Assembly: GCF_007904085.1 (NCBI RefSeq)
Contig: NZ_CP042326.1
Location: 1,798,001 to 1,862,000 of the forward strand
Length of the DNA: 64,000 nt
Reading direction: 5' to 3'
Origin: Euhalothece natronophila Z-M001
GTDB taxonomy: Bacteria > Cyanobacteriota > Cyanobacteriia > Cyanobacteriales > Rubidibacteraceae
The notes under the pieces were generated by a model. The model ran no database searches, had not been told where the DNA came from, and saw only the letters and a list, made by a program, of their open reading frames with translations. The position numbers and the translations under genes are program-made. Positions 26,539 through 38,379 of the stretch are shown piece by piece; the first letter of the stretch is position 1, and the number at the start of each line of letters is the position of its first letter.

Positions 26539-29154
26539 TTAACTTGGACGCACTAAAATCACTGTACTGTGAAAACGTTTCGCAATCATCGCAGGTAAAT
26601 TATTTTCAAAGGTAGGTTCGAGGGTTAAAGAACGGGAAGCTCGTTTTAAGGTGGTTACTAAAACAATTACATCACACTCTTTCTCTTTGGCTAATTGTAA
26701 AACGCCATTTTCTCTAGACTGAGCAGAAATAGGAATACTCTGCACAGGAGCTTGTAATTTTTTGCTCCATTTAGACGTAATTTCTGGGATCGGTTCAGAT
26801 TGATCCACTGGACAGAGAATAAAATCAGGATCATGAGCAAAGGCACTTAATTGGGGAAGTAGCTCTAAGAGTTTGTCTGCTTTTCCTTCCTGAAAGGCGA
26901 TGGGAATCAGCCAACGTTGCGATGCGGATAAATCAGTGAGTTTAACATCTTCTTTCGGTTTAATAAAAACTACATCACAGGGGGCACGTCGGACAATTTT
27001 TTCCGCAAGATTACCAAACAGCCGCCCCGTAATGACATTTTTTGTTCCCTTCCAACCCATCACCAATAAGGAAATTTTCCGTTCTTCAATTACCTCTAAA
27101 ATTGCCTCACTCACATTATGAGTTGTTCTTAGTTGAGTATGAACAGGAATATCTTCTTGTTGTATGAGGGCTTCTGCTTTTTGTAATAACTCCCTCCCTG
27201 GAATGGGATTAACCCACACCTGATGGGGAGGAATTTTACGAGAAACTTTAATTAAGTTAAGTAATTCTAATTCTCCTCGTCGAAAGTGAGCAAAGGAGCG
27301 ACTAATTGCTGTTAAAATAACAACGGAATCAGGGTTTGCTAGAGGGAGTAAAATTCGTCCTTTTCCTACTGCCGGCGATCGCGTTTGATAAATGACATAA
27401 GAAGGTTCACTAACCAAACGCTGTTCTACTGCCGAAGTTTGACCATTACCATTATCGTTTAATGCTTCGAGTTCAGCGCGAATAATATCACTACGGGTAA
27501 TAATTCCGAGTAATCTTTGGTTTTTCGTCACAGGAAGATGAGAGAGTTGATAGCGATTGAGAAGGTAAAGAACTTCTTGTAAGGAAGCTAGGGGACTCAC
27601 TGTCACTGGTCGCGCCATAATCATGTCTTTGAGAGTCGATTCTTGGGAATTTCTCATTCCCATATATTGCTCCAACTCACTTTCAGTCATCATGCTCACT
27701 AACTTCCCTTGCTCCACTATGGGAAATCCATGATGTTTAGAGCGAGAAAAAACCTGATAGGCTTCATCTAAAGTTAAATCTGCAGAAAGGGTTTCTACAG
27801 GAAAACTCATAACGCTTTTAGCCGTCATTCGAGCCAATATCGGATCAACTTTGCTTTCTTCCTCTAAATAAATGCCTTTCGTCGCGAGTAACTGCTTATA
27901 AAGCGACCCACTAGAAAGAGTTTCTCCCACGACATAAGCAGTAGCACAACTAATCATTAAGGGCAGGACTAATTCAAAGTTAGCTGTGATCTCAAAAATA
28001 ATAATAATTGCAGTAACAGGCACTCGGATAACTGCCGTAAACATCGCTCCCATGCCAGCTAAGGCATAAGTATTTGCTGTCCCTAAGCCAAATAGGGAAA
28101 CTTCTGCTACGCCAATGAGATAACCCAATGCTGATCCTAAAACCAGCGCTGGTGAAAATAAGCCACCTGGAATGCCTGAACCATAGGCAATGAGAGTCAG
28201 AAAGAAATAGGCAACGAGCGCGATCGCAGTTATTTGCCAGCCCCCTTCTCCCGTAATTAAAAAATCTCTTAATCCTGCATTATCCCGAAAAAAAGCTGGT
28301 AGCATGGCAACAATTGAGCCAGAAATTAACCCCGCCATGGCAATTTTCAACGGAAAGGGCAATTGTAGATTTTGATAAAAGTTGAGGCTAAATAAAATCC
28401 CCCGATTAAATAATACTCCCAATAACCCTGTACTAATTCCGAGTAATAAAAAAAAAGGAGTTTCCTCAGGAATAAAACTCACTTCCCATCCCCTTTCTGA
28501 TACCAAGCCGGGAAGCCTGATGTCACTTGGGGCTAAGAGTCGTGACACTACCGCCCCAGTAAAAGAGGCAAGAATTGCAGTTTCTAGGGTAAACCCAGAA
28601 AGATCTCGCATCAACTCTTCTACCACAAAGACAATTCCTGCAATGGGAGTATTAAATCCTGCGGCTAATCCTGCGGCAGCTCCAGCGGCAATCATTTGGC
28701 GACGATGTTGAGGGGAAGTGGGAAACCAAGAACTTAACTGGGCGGCTAAAGCAGCCCCAATATACACTGTTGGCCCCCGTCTTCCGAGGGTAAACCCTGC
28801 CCCTAAAACAAAAATTGTCCCTAGCATCTTGACCAATGCCGACCGAAAAGACAAAGACATTGGCAATTGTGCCAAAACCATTTTGACCTGAGGAATCCCA
28901 CCACCAGTTGCTTCCGGGGATAACCATTGTAATAACAATCCAGTTCCCCCCCCCAAAATCAACCCAGCTATTGGGAGAATAAACCAGCCATATTCATAAG
29001 AAGCAAAAACTCGATAGCTACCTACCCAGCCAATGCCCTGTTTTAGGGTTAAGGCAGCCAGTGCGGAAATGATTCCAATTAAACAGGCTTCTAAAAGGGC
29101 ATACCGTTGATCAGCTGGGCGTAAGCGTAGATTTTTAAGCCAAGAAGCAACCAT
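26539..29154 (-). CDS. ClC-type chloride channel/antiporter with CBS and USP domains
   Basis: 871 residues. The N-terminal about 430 residues form the ClC membrane part (GGGIPQVKMVL, GRRGPTVYIGAALAA, GFNTPIAGIVFVVEEL, GSGIPGGLFSPALVLG). Two CBS domains follow (about 445-565), then two universal-stress-protein-like halves that reach the C-terminus. The residue that is the gating Glu in GREGP (E148 of E. coli ClC-ec1) is Arg126 here, CGG at 28777-28779. The first signature reads GGGIP rather than GSGIP. Exchange coupling may therefore be altered. ATG 29154 is preferred over TTG 29157. Confidence 0.92.
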   Translation of the reverse strand: MVASWLKNLRLRPADQRYALLEACLIGIISALAALTLKQGIGWVGSYRVFASYEYGWFILPIAGLILGGGTGLLLQWLSPEATGGGIPQVKMVLAQLPMSLSFRSALVKMLGTIFVLGAGFTLGRRGPTVYIGAALAAQLSSWFPTSPQHRRQMIAAGAAAGLAAGFNTPIAGIVFVVEELMRDLSGFTLETAILASFTGAVVSRLLAPSDIRLPGLVSERGWEVSFIPEETPFFLLLGISTGLLGVLFNRGILFSLNFYQNLQLPFPLKIAMAGLISGSIVAMLPAFFRDNAGLRDFLITGEGGWQITAIALVAYFFLTLIAYGSGIPGGLFSPALVLGSALGYLIGVAEVSLFGLGTANTYALAGMGAMFTAVIRVPVTAIIIIFEITANFELVLPLMISCATAYVVGETLSSGSLYKQLLATKGIYLEEESKVDPILARMTAKSVMSFPVETLSADLTLDEAYQVFSRSKHHGFPIVEQGKLVSMMTESELEQYMGMRNSQESTLKDMIMARPVTVSPLASLQEVLYLLNRYQLSHLPVTKNQRLLGIITRSDIIRAELEALNDNGNGQTSAVEQRLVSEPSYVIYQTRSPAVGKGRILLPLANPDSVVILTAISRSFAHFRRGELELLNLIKVSRKIPPHQVWVNPIPGRELLQKAEALIQQEDIPVHTQLRTTHNVSEAILEVIEERKISLLVMGWKGTKNVITGRLFGNLAEKIVRRAPCDVVFIKPKEDVKLTDLSASQRWLIPIAFQEGKADKLLELLPQLSAFAHDPDFILCPVDQSEPIPEITSKWSKKLQAPVQSIPISAQSRENGVLQLAKEKECDVIVLVTTLKRASRSLTLEPTFENNLPAMIAKRFHSTVILVRPS

Positions 29155-29316
29155 CAATAATAATCAATTTAACCAATTATAATTATCAATCCATCCTTAG
29201 AATGTAAAAAAAATAACAATTAAGAATGGTTCAGATAGAAAAAATTGTTCTTTTCAGTTGTAGATAATTGTCCTCATGCCTACAAGAGAATTAAACTTGC
29301 CTTAACTAATAAGGTA

Positions 29317-30483
29317 TTAAAACCTTAAAATTTCCCGCTCATAGCCCTCTGCTTGTGGTTCAGTTTCCCAAATAATCCCTTCATTCTCTGCCATTGCCAC
29401 GTCAATATAGAGGCTTTCAGTTGGGGTACTTGTACTAGCTTCATTATTTTCAAAGGGTTGTAAATCTTCACTTAATAGTCGCAAGGTAAACCCTGCTGGA
29501 ATCATTTCTCCGATGACTGTTGGCTGCAGTTGAAAACGCCAAACTCTCTCTGCTGGATTACCAATTGGCATCACTTGTAATTCATAAGAGTGATTTTGAA
29601 TGGTGATAGGGCGACAAAATGCTGTGGGTACTGATGGTGAGGTGCTTCCTCTTGCCCCTGCAAACTCCGATTGCCAGTCTAGTTGTCGCCAACCGAGTTG
29701 CTGGGCCAGTTGTGAAACTCCCGACTCTAACCATTGTAATATAGAACGCTGTTCTGGTAATCCCTGACGGCGCTCATATAACCGTTGTCGCCACCCATCA
29801 TGGGAGAGTAAAGCCCCCCAAGTATTGAAGGGAATCGCAAGGCGTGGTTCTGGTGTTTTAGAGGTACTGAGGCGCTGCAAAAGGTTTTCTGCTTGTTCCA
29901 TAGAAAGCTGGGGTAAGGAAGGAATCACCGCACGAGTGGTTTCTTGAGGGCATAATTCTTGGGCTACCCAAAAGGCGCTCACATCATCGAAGATTTGGTC
30001 AGCATTTAAGACATAATAGCGATGATAATTATCATATTCTCCCTCTTCTTTAAGTTGAAGATGAGTTGTATAACCCCAAATTTGGATTCGGTTGTCATCA
30101 GGGCTAACTGTTATTGCAAAATAATAATCTCCAGCCCAATTGGGAATATCTATCCATTCTTGCGGAACTCTTAGTTCTCCCCTATCAATGGCTTCACTGG
30201 GAATAAGGATGAGACGCTTTTGATTAAGGGTAATGGCAGTGCCATGGACGAGTGTCCAACTACTCAGGAGTGATGCTTGAGAGGAGACAGAAATAACTGT
30301 TTCGACCTCTTCTTGTAACCAAGAAATAACTGAGTCAAGGGTCAGTTGATTAAGGTAGGCTTGCCACTTTTCTTTTTGATAGACAAGGTTTTGAGTTCTC
30401 TGCTGGGCTGCGTGTTGAGTCGGGTTAGAAATTTCTAGTTCAATTTGACCGGGTTGGGCTAGGGATAGGATATCAGTATTCAT
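29317..30483 (-). CDS. DUF1822 family protein, partner of a sigma factor
   Basis: 388 residues, soluble. WQAYLNQLTLDSVISWLQEE, IPSEAIDRGELRVPQEW, DYYFAITVSPDDNRIQIWGY and the later PLQPTVIGEMIPAG-type segment are as in the cyanobacterial DUF1822 family. It overlaps the sigma factor gene upstream by four bases (ATGA), an arrangement I know from other cyanobacteria. A role in controlling that sigma factor is inference from the coupling. Confidence 0.82.
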   Translation of the reverse strand: MNTDILSLAQPGQIELEISNPTQHAAQQRTQNLVYQKEKWQAYLNQLTLDSVISWLQEEVETVISVSSQASLLSSWTLVHGTAITLNQKRLILIPSEAIDRGELRVPQEWIDIPNWAGDYYFAITVSPDDNRIQIWGYTTHLQLKEEGEYDNYHRYYVLNADQIFDDVSAFWVAQELCPQETTRAVIPSLPQLSMEQAENLLQRLSTSKTPEPRLAIPFNTWGALLSHDGWRQRLYERRQGLPEQRSILQWLESGVSQLAQQLGWRQLDWQSEFAGARGSTSPSVPTAFCRPITIQNHSYELQVMPIGNPAERVWRFQLQPTVIGEMIPAGFTLRLLSEDLQPFENNEASTSTPTESLYIDVAMAENEGIIWETEPQAEGYEREILRF

Positions 30484-31691
30484 GGGGACTCCTGGGTTGC
30501 TTGTTCTTCAATTGGAGAATAGTGGGTGGTTAGCCACTCCTCTAAAACACCACTCATTTCTTTCAATAGGTTGGAACTGAGTTGAATATGCAGCGTCTTT
30601 TCACTCCACTGGGCTAAATTTTGTAACAGGGTTTTCCGAATTTTGTTAAGTTGTCGCGAAACCTTGTATTGCTTGATGTTTAGGGCTTTGGCAATTTCGG
30701 TTTGGGTATAGCCTTGATGATAATAGTAGTCGAGAAGGGCTTGTTGTTTAGAGTCTAGTTGCGCGATCGCGCTTTTTAAGATAAGACTCATTTCCCCCTG
30801 CTGCACTTCTCTTTGTTTCTGTTCTTCAGCTGAGATAATTTCTGTTAGGGGGGTTGGCGTATTAGCATCAGCTAAAGTGTCGGCAAAGGTTTGGTTATCT
30901 CCCTCAGAAATTGGTTGATCAGTAGAACTAACTGTGGGATAAAGATAGGATCGGGCAACTTTAGCAATTTTAAGTAGCCATGATTCCAACTGTTCTCCTT
31001 GAGTGACTGTTTCCATCGGTGGCGTGTTTTGGCGAGCTTGGTTGTTATAACATTGCGCGATCGCGCTCCAAGTCTCTGCCTCAGGTCGTTTCAATTGCCG
31101 AGTTTTCTGTCCCGGTTCTGGCACATAATTTTCATTAAAACAGTGCCACGCTAGGGTATAAGCAGCGATTTCTGTAGAAGAGAATCCTTGCTGTTCTAAG
31201 GCTTCTTTGACCCGCTTTTGACTTAATTTTCGTAATAATCCCCAATCCGAACAAATATCGGTTTCTTGACGCTGGCGTAATATCCCCTTAATAGTGCTAT
31301 TAAAAATCGCTCGGGCATATCCTTTTAGACTACTATTTTTGTCAGGATTAAACCCTTTAATCACCGTATCAAGTTCCGCGATCGCGATTTGAAAACAGTC
31401 GGCTAAACTATAGCTTAACTGGGAAAAGCTACGAGTAATATGATAAGCAGCCCAGTAGGCAGGTTCTTGTAAATAAGCGGATAAATGTCCTCTGGCTAGC
31501 GGTGAAGATTGATCCTGCCAATGTTTATGCCAGTACTGAACCCAAAATTGATCAGAGGTTTCTGCAATCGCTGCTAGACTCTTTTCCATACTACGATGAA
31601 GCCTCGGATCACTTGCCCAGCCTCGAAACTGTTCTTGGTCAAATTGTAAAAAAGTGGAGAACAAAGCTACCACATCTTTTCGCGGATACAT
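30480..31691 (-). CDS. Sigma-70 family RNA polymerase sigma factor (atypical, DUF1822-linked)
   Basis: 403 residues. Region 2-like helices are seen in SLKGYARAIFNSTIKGILRQRQETD, and the region 4 helix-turn-helix in LDYYYHQGYTQTEIAKALNIKQYKVSRQLNKI (key part GYTQTEIAKALN). It carries a long N-terminal part and a spacer with no known domain between regions 2 and 4. It is a divergent sigma factor rather than group 1 or 2. The DUF1822 gene follows with a four-base overlap. A MITE-like element lies 50 bases upstream of its start and may affect its promoter. Confidence 0.82.
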   Translation of the reverse strand: MYPRKDVVALFSTFLQFDQEQFRGWASDPRLHRSMEKSLAAIAETSDQFWVQYWHKHWQDQSSPLARGHLSAYLQEPAYWAAYHITRSFSQLSYSLADCFQIAIAELDTVIKGFNPDKNSSLKGYARAIFNSTIKGILRQRQETDICSDWGLLRKLSQKRVKEALEQQGFSSTEIAAYTLAWHCFNENYVPEPGQKTRQLKRPEAETWSAIAQCYNNQARQNTPPMETVTQGEQLESWLLKIAKVARSYLYPTVSSTDQPISEGDNQTFADTLADANTPTPLTEIISAEEQKQREVQQGEMSLILKSAIAQLDSKQQALLDYYYHQGYTQTEIAKALNIKQYKVSRQLNKIRKTLLQNLAQWSEKTLHIQLSSNLLKEMSGVLEEWLTTHYSPIEEQATQESP

Positions 31692-31740
31692 AATAGGAAA
31701 ATATCTCCAGTTATCAAAGCCTTCCCCCTAAAAAACCATA

Positions 31741-31847
31741 TATAGTCGTTCCAATTCAGTTCCGTAGTGCAGCCATCTTGGCTGCTACTAGGGAGCAAGA
31801 TGCTCCCCCTACTTTTAGGTTGCTGTTTTTTATTTGGAATCACTATA
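31741..31847. mobile_element. MITE-like element, copy 2 (107 bp)
   Basis: Reverse complement of the copy at 1264-1370 with one base different by eye (CCCCCT against CCCACT). It starts TATAGTCGTTCCAATT and ends TTGGAATCACTATA. It lies in the 326-base gap between the sigma factor gene (leftward) and the MgtC gene (rightward). Apart from the element I see only AT-rich sequence in that gap. Confidence 0.75.
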
Positions 31848-32017
31848 AAATCAGGTTCCTTTCTTTTCAGGGTAAAACATAACTCGCAGGAAATCATGAA
31901 AAATCTCTTCCCCCTGAGCAAGGAAAAAAAGAAACTGTCTAGTAATGTTACTTAAAATCGAATCAGATTCTGGCATTGTAGCAGGATTTTACTTCAATTT
32001 TATAAAAGGCTAAACTC

Positions 32018-32467
32018 ATGATAGATCCCATAAATTCAGTACTTTCTCCCATTTCTTGGCTTGAGGTATCAGGTCGCTTACTCCTTGCCGCGACTTTAGG
32101 AGGAATTATCGGTTGGGATCGTGAGCTAAAAAGGAAACCTGCAGGACTACGGACGAATATTTTAGTAAGTTTAGGAGCCGCTTTAATAATTGTAGGAACT
32201 TTACAGAGTGGTATTAGTCAAAAAGACGCTAATATCATAGGACGTAGTATTCAGGGAATTATTACGGGCGTTGGATTTATCGGTGCAGGAGCAATTTTCC
32301 AGCAAAATCAAGTGGTTCATGGACTCACCACAGCCAGTGCAATTTGGATTTCCTGTGCTTTAGGGATTGTCAGTGGCTTAGGGCTGTGGCAATTAGGATT
32401 GATAGGCGTAGGCTTAACAATAATTACTTTGCGAGTCATTAAAAGTTTAGAAAAAGATCAATCTTGA
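32018..32467 (+). CDS. MgtC/SapB family membrane protein
   Basis: 149 residues, four or five membrane segments. GGIIGWDRELKRKPAGLRTNIL and VGFIGAGAIFQQ, then VHGLTTASAIWISCALGI are the family core. MgtC-like proteins modulate membrane energetics and Mg2+ adaptation; it sits immediately before the ATP synthase operon but about 125 bases away. Confidence 0.93.
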   Translation: MIDPINSVLSPISWLEVSGRLLLAATLGGIIGWDRELKRKPAGLRTNILVSLGAALIIVGTLQSGISQKDANIIGRSIQGIITGVGFIGAGAIFQQNQVVHGLTTASAIWISCALGIVSGLGLWQLGLIGVGLTIITLRVIKSLEKDQS

Positions 32468-32570
32468 TAGCATGAATAAATTTAAATTTTCATAACGTTC
32501 TTGCAACTTCTCAGTATAGTTACTTTTATTTAAGTAATTAAAAGATTAAAATAAACATATACACTCCTAG

Positions 32571-34366
<1,796 letters not shown>

Positions 34367-34368
34367 AG

Positions 34369-34695
34369 ATGAATACAGATTCCCATAGCAACCCTTCTGG
34401 AAAATCCCGCAAACAATTTCAGGAAAAAATCAAACAAAAATTATGGCAACGCCGTCGCGCCCGCGAACAAGAGGAAAAACAAGGCATTTGGCTCGGACTA
34501 GCAATGATGGGAATTGTCGGTTGGTCGGTAGCACTTCCTACCCTGATTGGCGTTGCCATTGGCATTGGTTTAGAGGCAATGTTTCCCCAATTTTCCCCAG
34601 GTATCCTCCTAATTTCCATTTTGGTGGGGTTAGTGTGTGGCTGCCTCATTGCTTGGTTTTGGGTGCAACGAGAAAGTGAAGAAGAAGATGAATAA
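34369..34695 (+). CDS. atpQ: N-ATPase-associated membrane protein AtpQ (AtpI/AtpZ-like)
   Basis: 108 residues. A basic, Gln-rich N-terminus (FQEKIKQKLWQRRRARE) precedes two membrane segments, with PTLIGVAIGIGLE between, as in AtpI/AtpZ-type proteins. In N-ATPase operons the third gene is this small protein; it may help rotor assembly or ion entry. Two bases separate it from atpC. Confidence 0.85.
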   Translation: MNTDSHSNPSGKSRKQFQEKIKQKLWQRRRAREQEEKQGIWLGLAMMGIVGWSVALPTLIGVAIGIGLEAMFPQFSPGILLISILVGLVCGCLIAWFWVQRESEEEDE

Positions 34696-34698
34696 CTC

Positions 34699-34992
34699 AT
34701 GATGCTAACTGAAGTAATAGAAACAATTCTGGCGATCCCCTTTGGCTTTGTTCTCGGTAGTCTCTACTTTTGGGGTCTTTGGCAAACTACCCAACAACTT
34801 CCCGTTACTCGTGCCCCCCTACGATTATTTTTAGCCAGTTATTTTGGTCGTTTAACGCTGGCTGGTTTGGGGTTTTATGGAATCGCCCAAGGGGGTTGGG
34901 TGAATGTTCTACTTAGCTTATTGGGATTCTTAATCGCGCGATCGCTGTTGATCCGACGCTGGGAACCCAAGCCTTATCAAGAAGAAAAATGA
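34699..34992 (+). CDS. atpR: N-ATPase-specific subunit AtpR
   Basis: 97 residues, three membrane segments. Two arginines fall within or beside membrane segments (Arg51 in SYFGRLTLAG and Arg81 in FLIARSLL), matching the description of AtpR as a small protein with conserved membrane Arg residues unique to N-ATPases. It starts four bases after atpQ. Confidence 0.85.
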   Translation: MMLTEVIETILAIPFGFVLGSLYFWGLWQTTQQLPVTRAPLRLFLASYFGRLTLAGLGFYGIAQGGWVNVLLSLLGFLIARSLLIRRWEPKPYQEEK

Positions 34993-35004
34993 AGGGAGAC
35001 CACT

Positions 35005-35712
35005 ATGGAGATTAGTCCCGATAACATCATCTTTTGGCAACAAGATTGGCTCGTCATTAATGCCACTTTGGTCTATAGCTGGCTAGTGATGCTGATTTTA
35101 GTAATTGCCTCTTGGCTTGCCACCCGAGATTTAGTTGTTGATCCCAATCGGGTTTCCCGGTGGCAAAATACCCTAGAAATTATTGTTGAGCAACTGAATA
35201 CGCAGATCCGAGAAGGGATTCGTCAAGAACCGACCCAGTTTTTACCCTTTATTGGGACACTCTTCTTATTTATTGGCTTATCCAATGTGTTAACCCTCTT
35301 TCCTTACTACGAATCACCTGCAGGATCATTATCCACAGCTGCAGCATTGGCAATTTGTGTTTTAGTGGCAGTCCCTTTTTACGGAATTAAAAATGTTGGG
35401 ATTGGCAACTATCTCAAAACTTACATCTCACCGCTACCCCTAATGTTGCCCTTCAATATCATGAGCGAGATTTCCCGAACCCTATCCCTTGCTGTGCGCT
35501 TGTTCGGTAATATCATGAGTACCAGCTTGCTCGTTAGCATTTTGGTGGTACTGATTCCCTGGATATTTCCCGCTATTACCCGCGCCTTTGGGATGCTGAT
35601 TGGAGTCATTCAGGCTTATGTCTTCTCGATTCTCGCTTTAGTTTATATTGCTTCGGGGATGCAGGCGCAACGCAAGACTAAACATCAAATTGCAAAACAA
35701 CAAGAGGATTAA
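35005..35712 (+). CDS. atpB: N-ATPase subunit a
   Basis: 235 residues, about six membrane segments. The essential Arg lies in the fourth major helix (EISRTLSLAVRLFGNIMS), and QAYVFSILALVYI follows. It forms the ion half-channels next to the c ring. GGGAGA precedes the ATG. Confidence 0.94.
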   Translation: MEISPDNIIFWQQDWLVINATLVYSWLVMLILVIASWLATRDLVVDPNRVSRWQNTLEIIVEQLNTQIREGIRQEPTQFLPFIGTLFLFIGLSNVLTLFPYYESPAGSLSTAAALAICVLVAVPFYGIKNVGIGNYLKTYISPLPLMLPFNIMSEISRTLSLAVRLFGNIMSTSLLVSILVVLIPWIFPAITRAFGMLIGVIQAYVFSILALVYIASGMQAQRKTKHQIAKQQED

Positions 35713-35720
35713 ACAGAACA

Positions 35721-35999
35721 ATGAACGAGTTAAGTTTAATTGCCATTGCATCAATTATTAGCGCTGGAGTAACCATTGGTTTGGGCGCGATTGGACCCGC
35801 TATTGGAGAAGGTTTAGCTTTAGCAAATGCCTTAAGAGCACTGGCGCAACAACCCGATAAAGCAAATACGATTACGCGAACCTTATTTGTGGGAATGGCT
35901 TTTGTGGAATCAACGGCAATTTATTGCTTTGTGATTTCCATTATCCTCATTTTCGCGAATCCATTCTGGAATCATTTTCTGAACCAAGCAGGAGGGTAA
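35721..35999 (+). CDS. atpE: N-ATPase subunit c (probable Na+-binding, two carboxylates)
   Basis: 92 residues in two hydrophobic helices. The ion site reads VESTAIY with Glu63, Ser64, Thr65 and Tyr68, which line up with the Na+ ligands of the Ilyobacter c subunit (E65, S66, T67, Y70). The position of its Gln32 is Glu30 here (GPAIGEG), giving a second carboxylate as reported for N-ATPases. Na+ use is therefore likely but H+ use is not excluded. Confidence 0.95.
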   Translation: MNELSLIAIASIISAGVTIGLGAIGPAIGEGLALANALRALAQQPDKANTITRTLFVGMAFVESTAIYCFVISIILIFANPFWNHFLNQAGG

Positions 36000-36003
36000 C
36001 AGC

Positions 36004-36768
36004 GTGTTATTCGATTGGTTTACGTTCTTCGCACAAATTGTTAACTTTGTCATTTTAGTCTATTTGCTCTGGCGGTTCTTGTATCGACCGATTAATCAAG
36101 TGATGGATGACCGCCAAAAACAACTGCAAGCCCGTTGGGATGATGCGCGAGAAAAACAGGTAAAAGCCCAGCAAGAAGCCCAGAAGTACCAAGATCAACA
36201 AGCCGAACTCGAAGCCCAACGAGAGGAATTGATCGCCCAAGCCAAAGCAGAAGCCGAAGAAAAGCGTCAAGAGTTACGACAAGCCGCCCGAGAAGAAATT
36301 CAACATCGGCGTGAACAATGGCAAGAAGCTCTGCGTCAAGAACAAGAGTCATTTTACACGCGATCGCGCATCAAACTCCAAGAAGAAACCCTCAAAATTT
36401 GTCGCCGCATCCTGCGAGATTTAGCGAATGCTGATTTAGAACAACAGGCGATCGCGCTATTTCTACAACGATTGCAAGAACAGAGTAATGGTGAAAATAG
36501 TCTTAACCTCAAAAATGGAGAAAGTCAGCAGGTAGTTGTTTGCAGTGGCTTCGAGTTATCTTCTGCGCAACAACAACAAATTGCCCTTGCCATTGAACAA
36601 CAAAACCTCATCCCTAGCAACCAAGTTGAGTTTTCTACTAACCCCGACCTAATTGTTGGCATTGAAGCGCGATTTGGCGATCAGGAAGTGAGATGGAATG
36701 TTAAGGACTATCTCCAACATTTAGATCGCACCTTTTCCGAACTCTTTGCAACTAATATTAGTGATTAG
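36004..36768 (+). CDS. atpF: N-ATPase subunit b with delta-like extension
   Basis: 254 residues, starting at GTG after GGAGGG. One membrane helix (residues about 6-27) is followed by a long coiled coil rich in Gln, Glu and Arg (about 35-135). The last 90 residues (VVCSGFELSSAQQQQI, then NPDLIVGIEARFGDQEVRW) resemble the C-terminal part of subunit delta. There is no separate atpH in the operon, so this extension probably supplies the head contact. The stop codon lies inside a heptad repeat. Confidence 0.93.
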   Translation: MLFDWFTFFAQIVNFVILVYLLWRFLYRPINQVMDDRQKQLQARWDDAREKQVKAQQEAQKYQDQQAELEAQREELIAQAKAEAEEKRQELRQAAREEIQHRREQWQEALRQEQESFYTRSRIKLQEETLKICRRILRDLANADLEQQAIALFLQRLQEQSNGENSLNLKNGESQQVVVCSGFELSSAQQQQIALAIEQQNLIPSNQVEFSTNPDLIVGIEARFGDQEVRWNVKDYLQHLDRTFSELFATNISD

Positions 36769-36788
36769 TTATTAGTTATTGGTTAGTC
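36761..36788. repeat. Heptad repeats at the end of atpF
   Basis: GTGATTA, GTTATTA, GTTATTG and GTTAGTC follow one another. They include the atpF stop codon and lie in the only gap of the operon, between atpF and atpA. Related in form to the arrays at 26411 and 46614. Confidence 0.55.
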
Positions 36789-36834
36789 CCCTAGCAATTT
36801 AATTTCTAGCGAACCTCCCTCTCATAATTAAGCC

Positions 36835-38379
36835 ATGAATGAAGATGATTCTCCCCTAACCCGCCTAGTTGATAAGACTTTCTCCCAATGGGAAACTCTG
36901 CTTGATCAATATCGCTTTCCCTTACAGGCTCATGAAGTGGGAATTGTTCAATCGGTTTCTAGTGGCATTGCCACCGTAAGCGGGCTATTTGGTGTTCGCC
37001 TTGATGAATTAATTGAATTTCCAAGCGGTTTACTGGGCATTGCCTTTAATCTCGATGCTGAAGAAATTGGCGTGATTCTCCTCGGAGATAGTGAACAGGT
37101 GCAAGCGGGAGATAAAGTTTATCGTTTAGGTCGTATTTTAGATGTTCCTGTGGGCGAGCCTTTGTTAGGACGAGTTGTAGATGGCTTAGGTCGTCCCATA
37201 GATAATAAAGGAGAGCTTAAAACCGATGAGCGTTGGCCCACAGAACGTCAATCCCGAGGAATTATGGAGCGCGATCCTGTGGAAGTGCCCTTACAAACTG
37301 GGCTGAAAGTAATTGATGCCTTGATTCCTGTTGGACGCGGACAACGAGAACTGATTGTCGGAGATCGACAGATCGGGAAGACAGCCATTGCCGTTGATAC
37401 AATTCTCAACCAGCAAAATCAGAATGTCATTTGTATTTATTGCGCGATCGGGCAACGAGGAGCGGCTGTGGCAAAGGTCATTGATCGCTTACGCCAGTAC
37501 AAGGCAATGGATTACACCGTTGTGGTAGTTGCTCCTGGGGAATCTCCCCCCGGCTTAAAATATATTACTCCCTATGCTGCGACAACCATTGGCGAATATT
37601 TCCGCGATCAGGGTCGAGATGTGCTGATTGTATATGATGACCTCACCCAACACGCTTGGGCTTATCGAGAATTATCACTTCTTTTACGACGACCCCCCGG
37701 TCGAGAAGCCTATCCGGGTGATATTTTCTACATTCACTCCCGACTCCTAGAGCGAGCAACTCATCTACGAGAGGAATTCGGTGGCGGCTCTCTCACCGCA
37801 CTGCCCATTGTGGAAACTCAAGCTCAGAATATTTCCGCTTATATCCCCACCAATTTAATTTCTATCACTGATGGTCAAATTTATCTTTCTCCCAATTTAT
37901 TTCAACAAGGGATTCTACCAGCAGTTGATGTGGGTAAATCTGTTTCTCGTGTTGGCGGAAAAACTCAACTCTCAGCCTATAGAAGAGTCGCGTCTGATTT
38001 ACGTCTTTCTTACTCCCAATTCCAAGAAGTAGAAGTCTTTGCCCGATTTGGCACTCGGTTAGACGAACAAACTCGTCATACTCTTGAACGCGGTCGTCGC
38101 GTGCGAGAAGTGCTCAAGCAGAAAGAATCAAAATCTTTGACTCCAGCCGAACAAGTTGCCATTCTTTTTGCAGTGAATCATGGGTTATTTGATGACATTT
38201 CCTTGGATCAAATTCAACTTGCTCAAACACAGGTACAAAACATTATGAACGGCGAATTATCTCCAATGCGCGATGCTATTGAGGCTGGCAACTCCTTGAG
38301 TGACGAGGATATCGAAACCCTGTCTAAAGCATTGAAGCAAGCAACAGAGCAATTGAAGCAGGAGAATTGCCATGACTAA
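36835..38379 (+). CDS. atpA: N-ATPase subunit alpha
   Basis: 514 residues, the non-catalytic nucleotide-binding subunit. [15 protein letters not shown] is the P-loop, [20 protein letters not shown] follows, and [21 protein letters not shown] is typical of alpha. The gene starts 66 bases after atpF and its end overlaps atpG by eight bases. Confidence 0.96.
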   Translation: MNEDDSPLTRLVDKTFSQWETLLDQYRFPLQAHEVGIVQSVSSGIATVSGLFGVRLDELIEFPSGLLGIAFNLDAEEIGVILLGDSEQVQAGDKVYRLGRILDVPVGEPLLGRVVDGLGRPIDNKGELKTDERWPTERQSRGIMERDPVEVPLQTGLKVIDALIPVGRGQRELIVGDRQIGKTAIAVDTILNQQNQNVICIYCAIGQRGAAVAKVIDRLRQYKAMDYTVVVVAPGESPPGLKYITPYAATTIGEYFRDQGRDVLIVYDDLTQHAWAYRELSLLLRRPPGREAYPGDIFYIHSRLLERATHLREEFGGGSLTALPIVETQAQNISAYIPTNLISITDGQIYLSPNLFQQGILPAVDVGKSVSRVGGKTQLSAYRRVASDLRLSYSQFQEVEVFARFGTRLDEQTRHTLERGRRVREVLKQKESKSLTPAEQVAILFAVNHGLFDDISLDQIQLAQTQVQNIMNGELSPMRDAIEAGNSLSDEDIETLSKALKQATEQLKQENCHD

